Part shown: positions 35,018 to 43,658 of the stretch, one piece after another | Position numbering within the stretch: the stretch's first letter is position 1 | Layout of the letters: each line of letters opens with the position of its first letter | Assembly: GCF_002803155.1 (NCBI RefSeq) | Contig: NZ_NNBP01000002.1 | Location: 124,001 to 188,000, forward strand | Direction: 5' to 3' | DNA length: 64,000 nt | DNA from: Streptomyces sp. CB02959 | GTDB lineage: Bacteria > Actinomycetota > Actinomycetes > Streptomycetales > Streptomycetaceae | The notes under the pieces: model-generated | The model's input: only the letters and a program-made list of their open reading frames with translations | Database searches by the model: none | What the model was told of the DNA's origin: nothing | Position numbers and translations under genes: made by a program

Positions 35018-36559
35018 GTGATGACGCACTCCGCGGACCCGTCGGGCCGGACACCGCGCCGCGCCTGGTACCACGAGGTCACCCCGCGCCAGTGGAAGGC
35101 GCTGTCCGCCGCCTGGATCGGCTACCTCCTGGACGGCTTCGACTTCGTGCTGATCACGCTGGTGCTGACCGAGATCGCCGACGACTTCCGGCTGGACACC
35201 GCCACCGCCGCCTCCCTGGTCTCCGCCGCCTTCATCACCCGCTGGCTGGGCGGCGCGCTCCTGGGGGCGATGGGCGACCGCCACGGCCGCAGAGCCGCCA
35301 TGATCGCCAGCATCCTGCTCTACTCGCTCGGTACCTTCGCCTGCGGGTTCGCCTGGGACTACACCAGCCTGTTCGCCGCCCGGCTGGTGATCGGGCTGGG
35401 CATGGCGGGGGAGTACAGCACCAGCGTGACGTACGTCCTGGAGAGCTGGCCCGCCCGGCTGCGGAACCGGGCCTCCGGATTCCTGATCTCCGGCTACGCG
35501 GGCGGCACGGCCGTCGCGGCCCAGCTCTACGCCTGGGTGGTGCCCGCATGGGGCTGGCGCTGGATGTTCTGGATCGGCGTACTGCCCGTAGGGGTCGCCC
35601 TGTGGATGCGCCGGTCGCTGCCGGAAGCCGGGGACTGGCAGGCCGAGGTCGCCACCGCGGCCGCAGGGGGCGGGACGGCGCCTCGGGAACGCCCGAACCC
35701 GTTCCGGCCGCTGTTCGCCGGCCGCCTCCGCCGCCGGGGCAACATCGCGCTGGCGGCGGTCGCCTCGGTCGCGCTGTTCTGCGCCTTCACACCGTACGGC
35801 GCGGGGTTCGTACCGTGGTCGGCCGCGGTCGCCGCGCTGTGCCTGGTCGCCTTCGCCGTGCAACTGGGTGGACGCCGCGGCTGGCTGCTGTACGTCTCCT
35901 TGATGGTGACGGTGTTCTGCGCCTTCCTCTACAGCTGGCCGGTGCAGGCCCTGCTGCCCACCTACCTCAAGGCCGACCTGGGGTACCCGCCCGCACAGGT
36001 CGGCGACGTGATGTTCGTCGCGGGTTTCGGCGCCATGGCCGGCTGCTGGCTCGCCGGGTTCACCGGCGATCTGCTCGGGACCCGGCGCGCCTATGCGTAC
36101 ACCCTGCTGGCCTCCATGGCGTTCGTGTTCCCGGTGTTCGCGGTGCGCGGGAGCCTGGTGGGGCTGGGGGTGCTGATCTTCGTCCTGCTGGCGCTGGGCC
36201 AGGGCATCTCCGGGATCCTGCCGAAGTACATCGCGGGGCACTTCCCGACCGCGACCCGCGCCGCGTCGCTGGGCTTCGTCTACAACGTGGGGGCACTGGG
36301 CGGCGCGGTGGCGCCGGTCCTCGGTGCGCAGCTCGCCCGCGGCATGCCTCTGGGGCGGGCGCTGGCGGTCCTCACCTTCGGGCTGACGCTGCTGGTCGTC
36401 GTCCTGGTGGGCGGCGACGTCCCGCGGCGACTGGCCCGGCTGGTGGACCGTCAGGTGCCCGGCGACCACCTCGTGCCGGCGGCGGATGGCGATGCGGGCA
36501 CGCAACGGGTGGGCGGGCCGGATGCCGCGCGGGGGGAGTCGTCGGCCGGTGCGGTGTAG
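35018..36559 (+). CDS. nanT: MFS transporter, sialic acid transporter NanT-like
   Basis: The 513-aa protein closely follows the NanT pattern: WKALSAAWIGYLLDGFDFVL, the cation-symporter loop GDRHGRR, IGLGMAGEYSTSVTYVLESW, FLYSWPVQALLPTYLKADLG and GFVYNVGALGGAVAPVLGA. NanT is a proton/sialic acid symporter with 14 segments. No nanA, nanE or nanK is present in the window, so the real substrate may be another acidic sugar or acid. GGAGGAGG lies upstream; the start is GTG 35018 or ATG 35021. The gene stands alone. Confidence 0.8.
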   Translation: MMTHSADPSGRTPRRAWYHEVTPRQWKALSAAWIGYLLDGFDFVLITLVLTEIADDFRLDTATAASLVSAAFITRWLGGALLGAMGDRHGRRAAMIASILLYSLGTFACGFAWDYTSLFAARLVIGLGMAGEYSTSVTYVLESWPARLRNRASGFLISGYAGGTAVAAQLYAWVVPAWGWRWMFWIGVLPVGVALWMRRSLPEAGDWQAEVATAAAGGGTAPRERPNPFRPLFAGRLRRRGNIALAAVASVALFCAFTPYGAGFVPWSAAVAALCLVAFAVQLGGRRGWLLYVSLMVTVFCAFLYSWPVQALLPTYLKADLGYPPAQVGDVMFVAGFGAMAGCWLAGFTGDLLGTRRAYAYTLLASMAFVFPVFAVRGSLVGLGVLIFVLLALGQGISGILPKYIAGHFPTATRAASLGFVYNVGALGGAVAPVLGAQLARGMPLGRALAVLTFGLTLLVVVLVGGDVPRRLARLVDRQVPGDHLVPAADGDAGTQRVGGPDAARGESSAGAV

Positions 36560-36623
36560 CGGGGGCGGTGGCCGTGGCGCTCGCAGGCCGGGACGGGGGC
36601 GCCGTGCGCGGAGGCGGCCGGGC

Positions 36624-37358
36624 TCACTCCGTGCTGTCGTCCTGCCGCCCCAGCGCGACCCCGCGGACGCCCTCCAGTTCGGTCAGCGCCGCCACCAGGG
36701 GATGCGCGGAACCGTCGCCCTCCAGGCGGAGCAGTACGTCGGCCGCCACCAGGGCGTCGTCCGGATGGGCCGCCACCTGGACGTCGGAGACCCGGAACCC
36801 GCTGCCGGTGCACAGCTCCAATATCCTCCCGAGCAGTCCGTGTTGCGCCCGGTACGTCAGGCGCAGCTCGATCCGGTCGAAGGACGGTCCCCCGGTGATC
36901 CGCTCCGACACCTTGGAGAAGCCCCGCACGATCAGGAAGTGCACCGCCGTCGCGCCGATCGCGAGCAGCGGCAGGCCACCGCCGCACGCCATGCCGATGG
37001 CGCAGGTCAGCCAGATGGTCGCGGCCGTCGTCAGCCCCCGGACCGCGTCCTTGCGCACGAAGATCAGTCCACCGCCGATGAAGCCGATGCCGGAAACGAC
37101 CTGCGCGGCGACCCGGGACGGGTCCAACGCCACACCGTCCGTGCCCAGCAGCGAGCCGAAGCCGTGGATCGACACCTCCATGAACAGGGCGCTGCCCACC
37201 CCGACGAGGGTGTGGGTGCGCAACCCGGCGCTCTTCTGCCGGGCCTCCCGCTCCAATCCGATCAGCGAGGACAGCAGCAGGGCTATGGCCAGCTCGGCGA
37301 ACTGACGCGGGCCCTGGCCGGCGTGGACGTCGAACAGCGCGGCGGCGAGGTGTGACAT
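36624..37358 (-). CDS. MgtC/SapB-family membrane protein
   Basis: The 244-aa protein has an N-terminal block of about four membrane helices with the MgtC signatures IGLEREARQKSAGLRTHTLV, GIGFIGGGLIFV and VRGLTTAATIWL, then a C-terminal cytoplasmic ACT-like domain (IELRLTYRAQHGLLGRILEL). MgtC proteins support survival under magnesium limitation or acid and modulate ATP synthase in pathogens. The ATG at 37358 has AGAGGGA at somewhat long spacing. It is divergent from a damage-type promoter 50 bp away. Confidence 0.88.
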   Translation of the reverse strand: MSHLAAALFDVHAGQGPRQFAELAIALLLSSLIGLEREARQKSAGLRTHTLVGVGSALFMEVSIHGFGSLLGTDGVALDPSRVAAQVVSGIGFIGGGLIFVRKDAVRGLTTAATIWLTCAIGMACGGGLPLLAIGATAVHFLIVRGFSKVSERITGGPSFDRIELRLTYRAQHGLLGRILELCTGSGFRVSDVQVAAHPDDALVAADVLLRLEGDGSAHPLVAALTELEGVRGVALGRQDDSTE

Positions 37359-37407
37359 GGCGGCATTGTCCCTCTGCCGGACCGGCGTCCGGCAGCTCCG
37401 CGGGCCG

Positions 37408-37430
37408 TTGTCAGTGGTCGCGGTTAGCGT
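37408..37430 (+). promoter_or_regulatory. PafBC-type (RecA-independent) DNA-damage promoter
   Basis: TTGTCAGTG (37408-37416), 8 bp, then TAGCGT (37425-37430) match the mycobacterial RecA-NDp/PafBC consensus TTGTCRGTG-N8-TAnnnT at every fixed position. Fourteen bases from CGTTGTCAGTGGTCGC are shared with the promoter at 47837. Transcription would start near 37437 and run into the small ORF and hairpin that follow. Confidence 0.65.
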
Positions 37431-37506
37431 TGAGGTCGATGGGCTGCGCGGGCGTACGCGCGGCTCGCCGGAGGCGCCGCGGGCGGTGCCGGACGGGGGA
37501 GCGGAC

Positions 37507-37620
37507 GTGGAGGACGACATGGTGAAGGCGGCACGGCCGAGGACGGCGCCGGCGCGGGCCGGTGCGCTCCGGCTTCGGATAGCCCCCGAGCTGCTCATCG
37601 ACCGGCTCGGCGGGGGATAG
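37507..37620 (+). CDS. candidate small protein behind a damage-type promoter
   Basis: A 37-aa ORF starts at GTG 37507 with GGGGGAG 5 nt upstream and ends 21 bp before a strong hairpin. The product begins VEDDMVKAARPRTAPARAG and its end (LRLRIAPELLIDRL) could form an amphipathic helix. An in-frame GTG at 37486 is an alternative start. A second, out-of-frame 28-codon Arg-rich ORF (ATG 37439-37525) begins almost at the predicted transcription start. I recognise neither. The transcript could also be a noncoding RNA of about 250 nt. Confidence 0.4.
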   Translation: MEDDMVKAARPRTAPARAGALRLRIAPELLIDRLGGG

Positions 37621-37641
37621 CGGCGCGGCGGCAGCAGGCGC

Positions 37642-37694
37642 GCGAAGGCCCGTGGCGGCGATGGCAGTTGAGCATCGTCGCCACGGGCCTTCGC
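37642..37694. terminator. 22-bp-stem hairpin ending the short damage-type transcript
   Basis: Arms at 37642-37663 and 37673-37694 pair over 22 positions with one G-T wobble-type mismatch and a 9-nt loop. It starts 22 bp after the small ORF. It lies between divergent genes, where a terminator is not expected unless a short transcript ends here. There is no U-run. Confidence 0.75.
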
Positions 37695-37746
37695 CGTGCG
37701 TGACCACTTGGTACGGGGGGCTTGTGGAAAGTGGAACACGTTCTTA

Positions 37747-37774
37747 ACATCACGAGTGTTACATCAGAAGTGTC
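37747..37774 (+). promoter_or_regulatory. 14-bp direct repeat before the beta-oxidation operon
   Basis: ACATCACGAGTGTT is followed directly by ACATCAGAAGTGTC (11 of 14 identical). The pair lies 24 bp before the ATG of the CaiB-like gene and may be an operator for the operon. Confidence 0.35.
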
Positions 37775-37798
37775 ACAGTGCGGAAGGCATGGGACGCG

Positions 37799-38974
37799 AT
37801 GACGCGGTCAGGGAACGGCCCGCTCAGCGGGGTGCGGGTGCTGGAGCTCGCAGGCATCGGCCCCGGCCCGTTCGCGGCCATGCTGCTGGCCGACCTCGGC
37901 GCCGACGTCGTCCGGGTCGACCGGCCCGGCGGCGCCGGACTGGGCATCGACCCGGCGTCCGACCTCACCAACCGCAACAAGCGCTCGGTACTGGTCGACC
38001 TGAAGCAGCCCGCCGGAGTCGGCCAGGTCCTCGACCTGGTCGAGCGCGCCGACGTCCTGATCGAGGGATACCGACCGGGGGTGGCCGAGCGGCTCGGCGT
38101 CGGGCCCGAGCCCTGCCTGGCGCGCAACCCCCGCCTGGTCTACGGCCGGATGACCGGCTGGGGCCAGGACGGACCGCTCTCCGGCACCGCCGGGCACGAC
38201 ATCGGCTACATCGCCATCACCGGCGCCCTCGGCATGATCGGCCCGCCCGACGGCCCGCCCGCCATCCCCGCCAATCTGCTCGGCGACTACGCCGGCGGCT
38301 CCCTCTACCTCGTCATCGGCGTCCTCGCGGCCCTCCAGCACGCCCGCACCGACGGTGGGACGGGCCAGGTCGTGGACGCCGCGATCGTCGACGGCACGGC
38401 CCATCTGACGGCGATGATCCACGGCATGCTGGCGGCCGGCGGCTGGCAGGACCGGCGGGGCGCCAATCTGCTCGACGGCGGCGCGCCCTTCTACGGCGCC
38501 TACGAGACCGCCGACGGCGGCTACATGGCCGTCGGCGCGCTGGAGCAGCGGTTCTACGCGGAGTTCATCCGCCTGCTCGGCATCGAGGACGACGCCCCCG
38601 GCCGGGACGACCTCGCCGCCTGGGACGACCTCCGCAGCGCCATCGCCGCCCGGTTCCGGACCCGTACGCGGGACGAGTGGACCGCGGTCTTCCAGGAGTC
38701 CGACGCCTGCGTGGCGCCGGTGCTGTCGCTGCGCGAGGCCCCCGGGCACCCGCACCTCGCCGCCCGCGGCACCTTCACCGAGCACGCCGGCCTCACCCAG
38801 CCCGCCCCCGCGCCCCGCTTCTCGGCCACCCCCGGGACCGTCCGCAGACCTCCCGCCCGCCCCGGAGCGGACACCGAGGAGGTCGCCCGCGACTGGCAGG
38901 CGCCCAGCCTCGCCACCCCGGCCGAGCAGCCCCGCCGACCACTCAGGACCACCCCCGAAGGGACAGCAGAGTGA
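37799..38974 (+). CDS. CaiB/BaiF CoA-transferase family (alpha-methylacyl-CoA racemase-like)
   Basis: The 391-aa protein is a family III CoA-transferase of the Amacr/Mcr group: GVRVLELAGIGPGPFAAMLL, DVVRVDRPGG, NKRSVLVDLK, the catalytic-pair region TAGHDIGYIAITGAL and GQVVDAAIVDG. Racemisation of 2-methylacyl-CoA lets branched chains enter beta-oxidation, which suits the operon. The start is ATG 37799 (GGGA 4 nt upstream) or GTG 37778 (7 codons earlier). The stop overlaps the acyl-CoA dehydrogenase GTG (GTGA). Confidence 0.88.
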   Translation: MTRSGNGPLSGVRVLELAGIGPGPFAAMLLADLGADVVRVDRPGGAGLGIDPASDLTNRNKRSVLVDLKQPAGVGQVLDLVERADVLIEGYRPGVAERLGVGPEPCLARNPRLVYGRMTGWGQDGPLSGTAGHDIGYIAITGALGMIGPPDGPPAIPANLLGDYAGGSLYLVIGVLAALQHARTDGGTGQVVDAAIVDGTAHLTAMIHGMLAAGGWQDRRGANLLDGGAPFYGAYETADGGYMAVGALEQRFYAEFIRLLGIEDDAPGRDDLAAWDDLRSAIAARFRTRTRDEWTAVFQESDACVAPVLSLREAPGHPHLAARGTFTEHAGLTQPAPAPRFSATPGTVRRPPARPGADTEEVARDWQAPSLATPAEQPRRPLRTTPEGTAE

Positions 38975-40113
38975 AGCGCCAGATCTTCACCGAGGACCAC
39001 GACGCCTTCCGCGAGACGGTGCGCACCTTCCTCGCCAAGGAGGTGACGCCGCATTACGAGCAGTGGGAGAAGGACGGCATCGTCAGCCGGGACGCCTGGC
39101 GGGCGGCCGGCCGGCAGGGGCTGCTGGGCCTGGCCGTGCCCGAGGAGTACGGCGGCGGGGGCACCACCGACTTCCGCTACAGCGCGGTCCTGGCCGAGGA
39201 GTTCACCCGCGCCGGCGCCCCGGGCTTCGCCATCGGGTTGCACAACGACATCATCGGCCCCTATCTCACCTCGCTCGCCACCGACGAGCAGAAGCGCCGC
39301 TGGCTGCCCGGCTTCTGCAGCGGCGAGACCATCACCGCCATCGCGATGACCGAGCCCGGTGCCGGCTCCGACCTCCAGGGCATCCGCACCTCCGCCGAGG
39401 ACCGCGGCGACCACTGGATCCTCAACGGCTCCAAGACCTTCATCTCCAACGGCATCCTCGCCGACCTCGTCATCGTCGTCGCCAAGACCACCCCCGAGGG
39501 CGGCGCACACGGCCTGAGCCTGTTGGTCGTCGAGCGCGGGACGGCGGGCTTCGAGCGCGGCCGCAACCTCGACAAGATCGGCCAGAAGTCCCAGGACACC
39601 GCCGAACTGTTCTTCAACGACGTGCGGGTCCCCAAGGAGAACCTCCTCGGCGAGCTCAACGGCGCCTTCGTGCACCTGATGACCAACCTCGCCCAGGAGC
39701 GGATGGCGATAGCGATCGCCGGGATAGCCGCCGCCGAGCACCTGCTGGAGATCACCACCCGGTACGTCAAGGAGCGCGAGGCGTTCGGCCGGCCGCTCGC
39801 CAAGCTCCAGCACATCCGGTTCGAGATCGCCGAGATGGCCACCGAGTGCGCGGTCACCCGCACCTTCCTCGACCGCTGCATCACCGACCACTCCGAGGGC
39901 ACCCTCGACGCGGTGCACGCCTCCATGGCCAAGTGGTGGGCCACCGAGCTCCAGAAGCGGGTGGCCGACCGCTGCCTCCAACTCCACGGCGGATACGGCT
40001 ATATGGCCGAATATCCCATCGCCAGGGCCTTCACCGACGGCCGTATACAGACCATCTACGGAGGGACGACCGAGATCATGAAGGAGATCATCGGCCGCTC
40101 CCTGCTCGGCTGA
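38971..40113 (+). CDS. acyl-CoA dehydrogenase
   Basis: This 380-aa flavoenzyme introduces the 2,3-double bond in acyl-CoA. Visible are AMTEPGAGSDL (FAD/substrate signature 1), NGSKTFISNG, the C-terminal signature QLHGGYGYMAEYP and the catalytic glutamate in YGGTTEIM (about residue 366). It starts at GTG 38971, overlapping the previous stop, with AAGGGA 8 nt upstream. It is the second gene of the beta-oxidation operon. Confidence 0.93.
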   Translation: MKRQIFTEDHDAFRETVRTFLAKEVTPHYEQWEKDGIVSRDAWRAAGRQGLLGLAVPEEYGGGGTTDFRYSAVLAEEFTRAGAPGFAIGLHNDIIGPYLTSLATDEQKRRWLPGFCSGETITAIAMTEPGAGSDLQGIRTSAEDRGDHWILNGSKTFISNGILADLVIVVAKTTPEGGAHGLSLLVVERGTAGFERGRNLDKIGQKSQDTAELFFNDVRVPKENLLGELNGAFVHLMTNLAQERMAIAIAGIAAAEHLLEITTRYVKEREAFGRPLAKLQHIRFEIAEMATECAVTRTFLDRCITDHSEGTLDAVHASMAKWWATELQKRVADRCLQLHGGYGYMAEYPIARAFTDGRIQTIYGGTTEIMKEIIGRSLLG

Positions 40114-40200
40114 CCCTCCCCGACTGTGTCTTCCCGGGCCCTGACACCAGCGGCCGACCCCGCGGCCCCCCGAACCCCGGCCGGAAAGAAAGGCTTTTCT

Positions 40201-41415
40201 GTGAGCACCGAAGCGTTTGTGTACGACGCGATCCGCACCCCCCGCGGTCGTGGCAAGGCCAATGGCGCACTGCACGGCACCAAGCCGATCGACCTGGTCG
40301 TCGGCCTGCTCCACGAAGTGCGGCGGCGCTTCCCCGACCTGGACCCGGCCGCGATCGACGACATCGTGCTCGGCGTCGTCGGACCGGTCGGCGACCAGGG
40401 CTCGGACATCGCCCGGATCGCCGCCATCGCCGCAGGCCTGCCCGACACCGTCGCCGGCGTCCAGGAGAACCGCTTCTGCGCCTCCGGCCTCGAAGCCGTC
40501 AACATGGCCGCGGCCAAGGTCCGTTCGGGCTGGGAGGACCTGGTCCTGGCGGGCGGTGTGGAGTCGATGTCGCGGGTTCCGATGGCCTCCGACGGCGGCG
40601 CCTGGTTCGGCGACCCGATGACCAACTTCGACACCGGCTTCGTCCCGCAGGGCATCAGCGCCGACCTCATCGCCACCATCGAGGGCTACTCCCGTCGCGA
40701 CGTCGACGAGTTCGCCGCGCTGTCCCAGGAGCGGGCCGCCGCGGCCTGGAAGGACGGCCGCTTCGAGCGCTCCGTCGTCCCCGTGCGGGACCGCAACGGC
40801 CTGGTCGTCCTCGACCACGACGAGCACCTGCGCCCCGGCACCACCGCCGACTCCCTCGCGGCCCTGAAGCCCTCCTTCGCCACCATCGGCGACGCCGGCG
40901 GCTTCGACGCGGTCGCCCTCCAGAAGTACCACTGGGTCGAGAAGATCGACCACGTCCACCACGCCGGCAACTCCTCCGGCATCGTGGACGGCGCGGCGCT
41001 GGTCGCCATCGGCTCCAAGGAGGTCGGCGAGCGCTACGGCCTCACCCCGCGGGCCCGCATCGTCTCCGCCGCGGTCTCCGGCTCCGAACCGACGATCATG
41101 CTCACCGGCCCCGCGCCCGCCAGCCGCAAGGCCCTGGCCAAGGCCGGACTGACCATCGACGACATCGACCTGGTCGAGATCAACGAGGCGTTCGCCGCGG
41201 TCGTCCTCCGCTTCGTCAAGGACATGGGCCTCAGCCTGGACAAGGTCAACGTCAACGGCGGCGCCATCGCCCTGGGGCACCCCCTCGGCGCCACCGGCGC
41301 GATGATCCTCGGCACCCTCGTCGACGAGCTGGAGCGGCAGGACAAGCGCTACGGCCTGGCCACCCTCTGCGTCGGCGGCGGCATGGGCGTCGCCACCGTC
41401 ATCGAGCGCCTCTGA
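40201..41415 (+). CDS. acetyl-CoA acyltransferase (thiolase, FadA-type)
   Basis: The 404-aa thiolase has the nucleophile Cys93 in [12 protein letters not shown], the histidine motif [16 protein letters not shown] and the second cysteine in LCVGGGMG. It carries out the final cleavage of beta-oxidation and partners with the FadB-type enzyme encoded next. The GTG start at 40201 follows AAAGAAAGG. An 87-bp gap separates it from the dehydrogenase gene. Confidence 0.94.
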   Translation: MSTEAFVYDAIRTPRGRGKANGALHGTKPIDLVVGLLHEVRRRFPDLDPAAIDDIVLGVVGPVGDQGSDIARIAAIAAGLPDTVAGVQENRFCASGLEAVNMAAAKVRSGWEDLVLAGGVESMSRVPMASDGGAWFGDPMTNFDTGFVPQGISADLIATIEGYSRRDVDEFAALSQERAAAAWKDGRFERSVVPVRDRNGLVVLDHDEHLRPGTTADSLAALKPSFATIGDAGGFDAVALQKYHWVEKIDHVHHAGNSSGIVDGAALVAIGSKEVGERYGLTPRARIVSAAVSGSEPTIMLTGPAPASRKALAKAGLTIDDIDLVEINEAFAAVVLRFVKDMGLSLDKVNVNGGAIALGHPLGATGAMILGTLVDELERQDKRYGLATLCVGGGMGVATVIERL

Positions 41416-41447
41416 CCCCTCGTCCCACCCACTACGGAGTACCAACC

Positions 41448-43619
41448 ATGAGTGAATCCACCACCATCCGCTGGGAACAGGACGAGACCGGCGTCGTCAC
41501 CCTGGTCCTGGACGACCCCGACCAGTCCGCCAACACCATGAACGACGCCTTCAAGACCTCCCTCACCGCGGTCGCCGACCGCCTGGAGGCCGAGAAGGAC
41601 AGCATCCGCGGCATCATCTTCACCTCCGCCAAGAAGACCTTCTTCGCCGGCGGCGACCTGCGCGACCTGATCGCGGTCACCCCCGACCAGGCACAGCAGG
41701 CGTTCGAGGCCGGCAACGGCATCAAGCGGGACCTGCGCCGGATCGAGACGCTCGGCAAGCCCGTGGTCGCCGCCATCAACGGCGCGGCCCTGGGCGGCGG
41801 TTACGAGATCGCCCTGGCCTGTCACCACCGGGTCGCCCTGGACACCCCCGGCACCAAGATCGGCCTCCCCGAGGTCACCCTCGGCCTGCTGCCCGCCGGC
41901 GGCGGCGTCACCCGCACCGTCCGGCTGCTGGGCATCACCGACGCGCTGCTGAAGGTGCTCCTCCAGGGCACCCAGTACAACGCCACCCGCGCCAAGGACA
42001 ACGGGCTGATCCACGAGGTCGCCGGGACCCCCGACGAACTGCTCGCCAAGGCCCGGGAGTTCATCGACGCCCACCCCGAGTCCCAGCAGCCCTGGGACGT
42101 CAAGGGCTACAAGATCCCCGGCGGCACCCCGGCGCACCCGAAGTTCGCCGCCAACCTCCCGGCGTTCCCCGCCAACCTCAAGAAGCAGCTGGCGGGCGCG
42201 CCCTACCCGGCGCCGCGGAACATCCTCGCCGCGGCCGTCGAGGGGTCCCAGGTCGACTTCGAGACCGCCCAGACCATCGAGGCGCGCTACTTCGTCGAGC
42301 TGGTCACCGGCCAGGTCTCCAAGAACATGATCCAGGCGTTCTTCTTCGACCTCCAGGCCGTCAACTCCGGTGCCAACCGCCCCAAGGACATCGCGCCGCG
42401 CACGGTCCGGAAGGTCGCCGTCCTCGGCGCCGGCATGATGGGCGCCGGGATCGCCTACGCCTGCGCCAAGGCCGGCATCGAGGTCGTCCTCAAGGACGTC
42501 ACCCAGGAGGCGGCCCAGAGGGGCAAGGAGTATTCCGCGGGGCTGCTCGCCAAGGCGCTGGCCAGGGGGCGGACGACCGAGCAGCAGCGCGACGAGCTGC
42601 TGGCGCGGATCACGCCCACCGCCGAGCCCGCCGACCTCGCCGGCTGCGACGCGGTCATCGAGGCGGTCTTCGAGGACGTCGCCCTCAAGCACAAGGTGTT
42701 CAAGGAGATCCAGCACGTCGTCGAGCCCGACGCGCTGCTGTGCTCCAACACCTCCACCCTGCCCATCACGCTGCTGGCCGAAGGCGTCGAGCGGGACACC
42801 GACTTCATCGGCCTGCACTTCTTCTCGCCGGTCGACAAGATGCCGCTGGTGGAGATCATCAAGGGCGAGCGGACCGGTGACGAGGCGCTGGCCCGCGCGT
42901 TCGACCTCGTCCGCCAGATCCGCAAGACCCCGATCGTCGTCAACGACTCGCGCGGCTTCTTCACCTCCCGCGTCATCGGCCACTTCATCAACGAGGGCGT
43001 GGCGATGATCGGCGAGGGCTTCGACCCCGCCTCGGTCGAACAGGCCGCGGCCCAGGCCGGCTACCCGGCCAAGGTGCTGTCCCTGATGGACGAGTTGACC
43101 CTCACCCTCCCGCGCAAGATCCGCAACGAGACCAGGCGCGCCGTCGAGGAGGCCGGCGGCACGTGGCAGCCGCACCCGGCCGACGCCGTCATCGACCGCA
43201 TGGTGGACGAGTTCGAGCGCCCCGGCCGCAGCGGCGGCGCGGGCTTCTACGACTACGGCGACGACGGCAAGCGGGCCGGCCTGTGGCCCGGGCTGCGCGA
43301 GCACTTCCAGAAGGCCGGCGCCGCCATCCCGTTCCGGGACATGCAGGAGCGGATGCTGTTCTCCGAGGCGCTGGACACCGTCCGCTGCCTGGAGGAGGGC
43401 GTGCTGACCTCCGTCGCCGACGCCAACATCGGCTCCATCCTCGGCATCGGCTTCCCGGGCTGGACCGGTGGCGTGCTCCAGTACATCAACGGCTACGAAG
43501 GGGGCCTGCCCGGGTTCGTGGCCCGCGCCCGCGAGCTCCAGGCGTCCTACGGAGACCGGTTCGCGCCCTCCGCGCTGCTGGTCGAAAAGGCCGAGCGGGG
43601 CGAGAAGTTCAGCGACTGA
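41448..43619 (+). CDS. multifunctional beta-oxidation enzyme (enoyl-CoA hydratase / 3-hydroxyacyl-CoA dehydrogenase, FadB-type)
   Basis: The 723-aa protein is built as an N-terminal crotonase domain (ALGGGYEIALACHHRVAL, GLPEVTLGLLPAGGGVTR) followed by the NAD-binding domain from about residue 320 (VLGAGMMGAGIAYACAKAGI, HFFSPVDKMPLVEII) and the C-terminal 3HCDH domains. It hydrates enoyl-CoA and oxidises the 3-hydroxy product. CGGAGT precedes the ATG, 32 bp after the thiolase stop. It closes the operon; a perfect hairpin follows. Confidence 0.94.
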   Translation: MSESTTIRWEQDETGVVTLVLDDPDQSANTMNDAFKTSLTAVADRLEAEKDSIRGIIFTSAKKTFFAGGDLRDLIAVTPDQAQQAFEAGNGIKRDLRRIETLGKPVVAAINGAALGGGYEIALACHHRVALDTPGTKIGLPEVTLGLLPAGGGVTRTVRLLGITDALLKVLLQGTQYNATRAKDNGLIHEVAGTPDELLAKAREFIDAHPESQQPWDVKGYKIPGGTPAHPKFAANLPAFPANLKKQLAGAPYPAPRNILAAAVEGSQVDFETAQTIEARYFVELVTGQVSKNMIQAFFFDLQAVNSGANRPKDIAPRTVRKVAVLGAGMMGAGIAYACAKAGIEVVLKDVTQEAAQRGKEYSAGLLAKALARGRTTEQQRDELLARITPTAEPADLAGCDAVIEAVFEDVALKHKVFKEIQHVVEPDALLCSNTSTLPITLLAEGVERDTDFIGLHFFSPVDKMPLVEIIKGERTGDEALARAFDLVRQIRKTPIVVNDSRGFFTSRVIGHFINEGVAMIGEGFDPASVEQAAAQAGYPAKVLSLMDELTLTLPRKIRNETRRAVEEAGGTWQPHPADAVIDRMVDEFERPGRSGGAGFYDYGDDGKRAGLWPGLREHFQKAGAAIPFRDMQERMLFSEALDTVRCLEEGVLTSVADANIGSILGIGFPGWTGGVLQYINGYEGGLPGFVARARELQASYGDRFAPSALLVEKAERGEKFSD

Positions 43620-43629
43620 GCCGGGCGTG

Positions 43630-43658
43630 CGGGGGCGGGCCGCCGCGGCCCGCCCCCG
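43630..43658. terminator. bidirectional hairpin between FadB-type and MerR genes
   Basis: CGGGGGCGGGCC pairs perfectly with GGCCCGCCCCCG across GCCGC (12-bp stem). It fills the whole 39-bp gap between the convergent stops. Confidence 0.85.

Noticed and set aside
39063..43619. A single 1518-codon open frame on the plus strand
   Set aside because: Only the part from ATG 41448 is the FadB-type gene; the rest shadows the dehydrogenase and thiolase genes.
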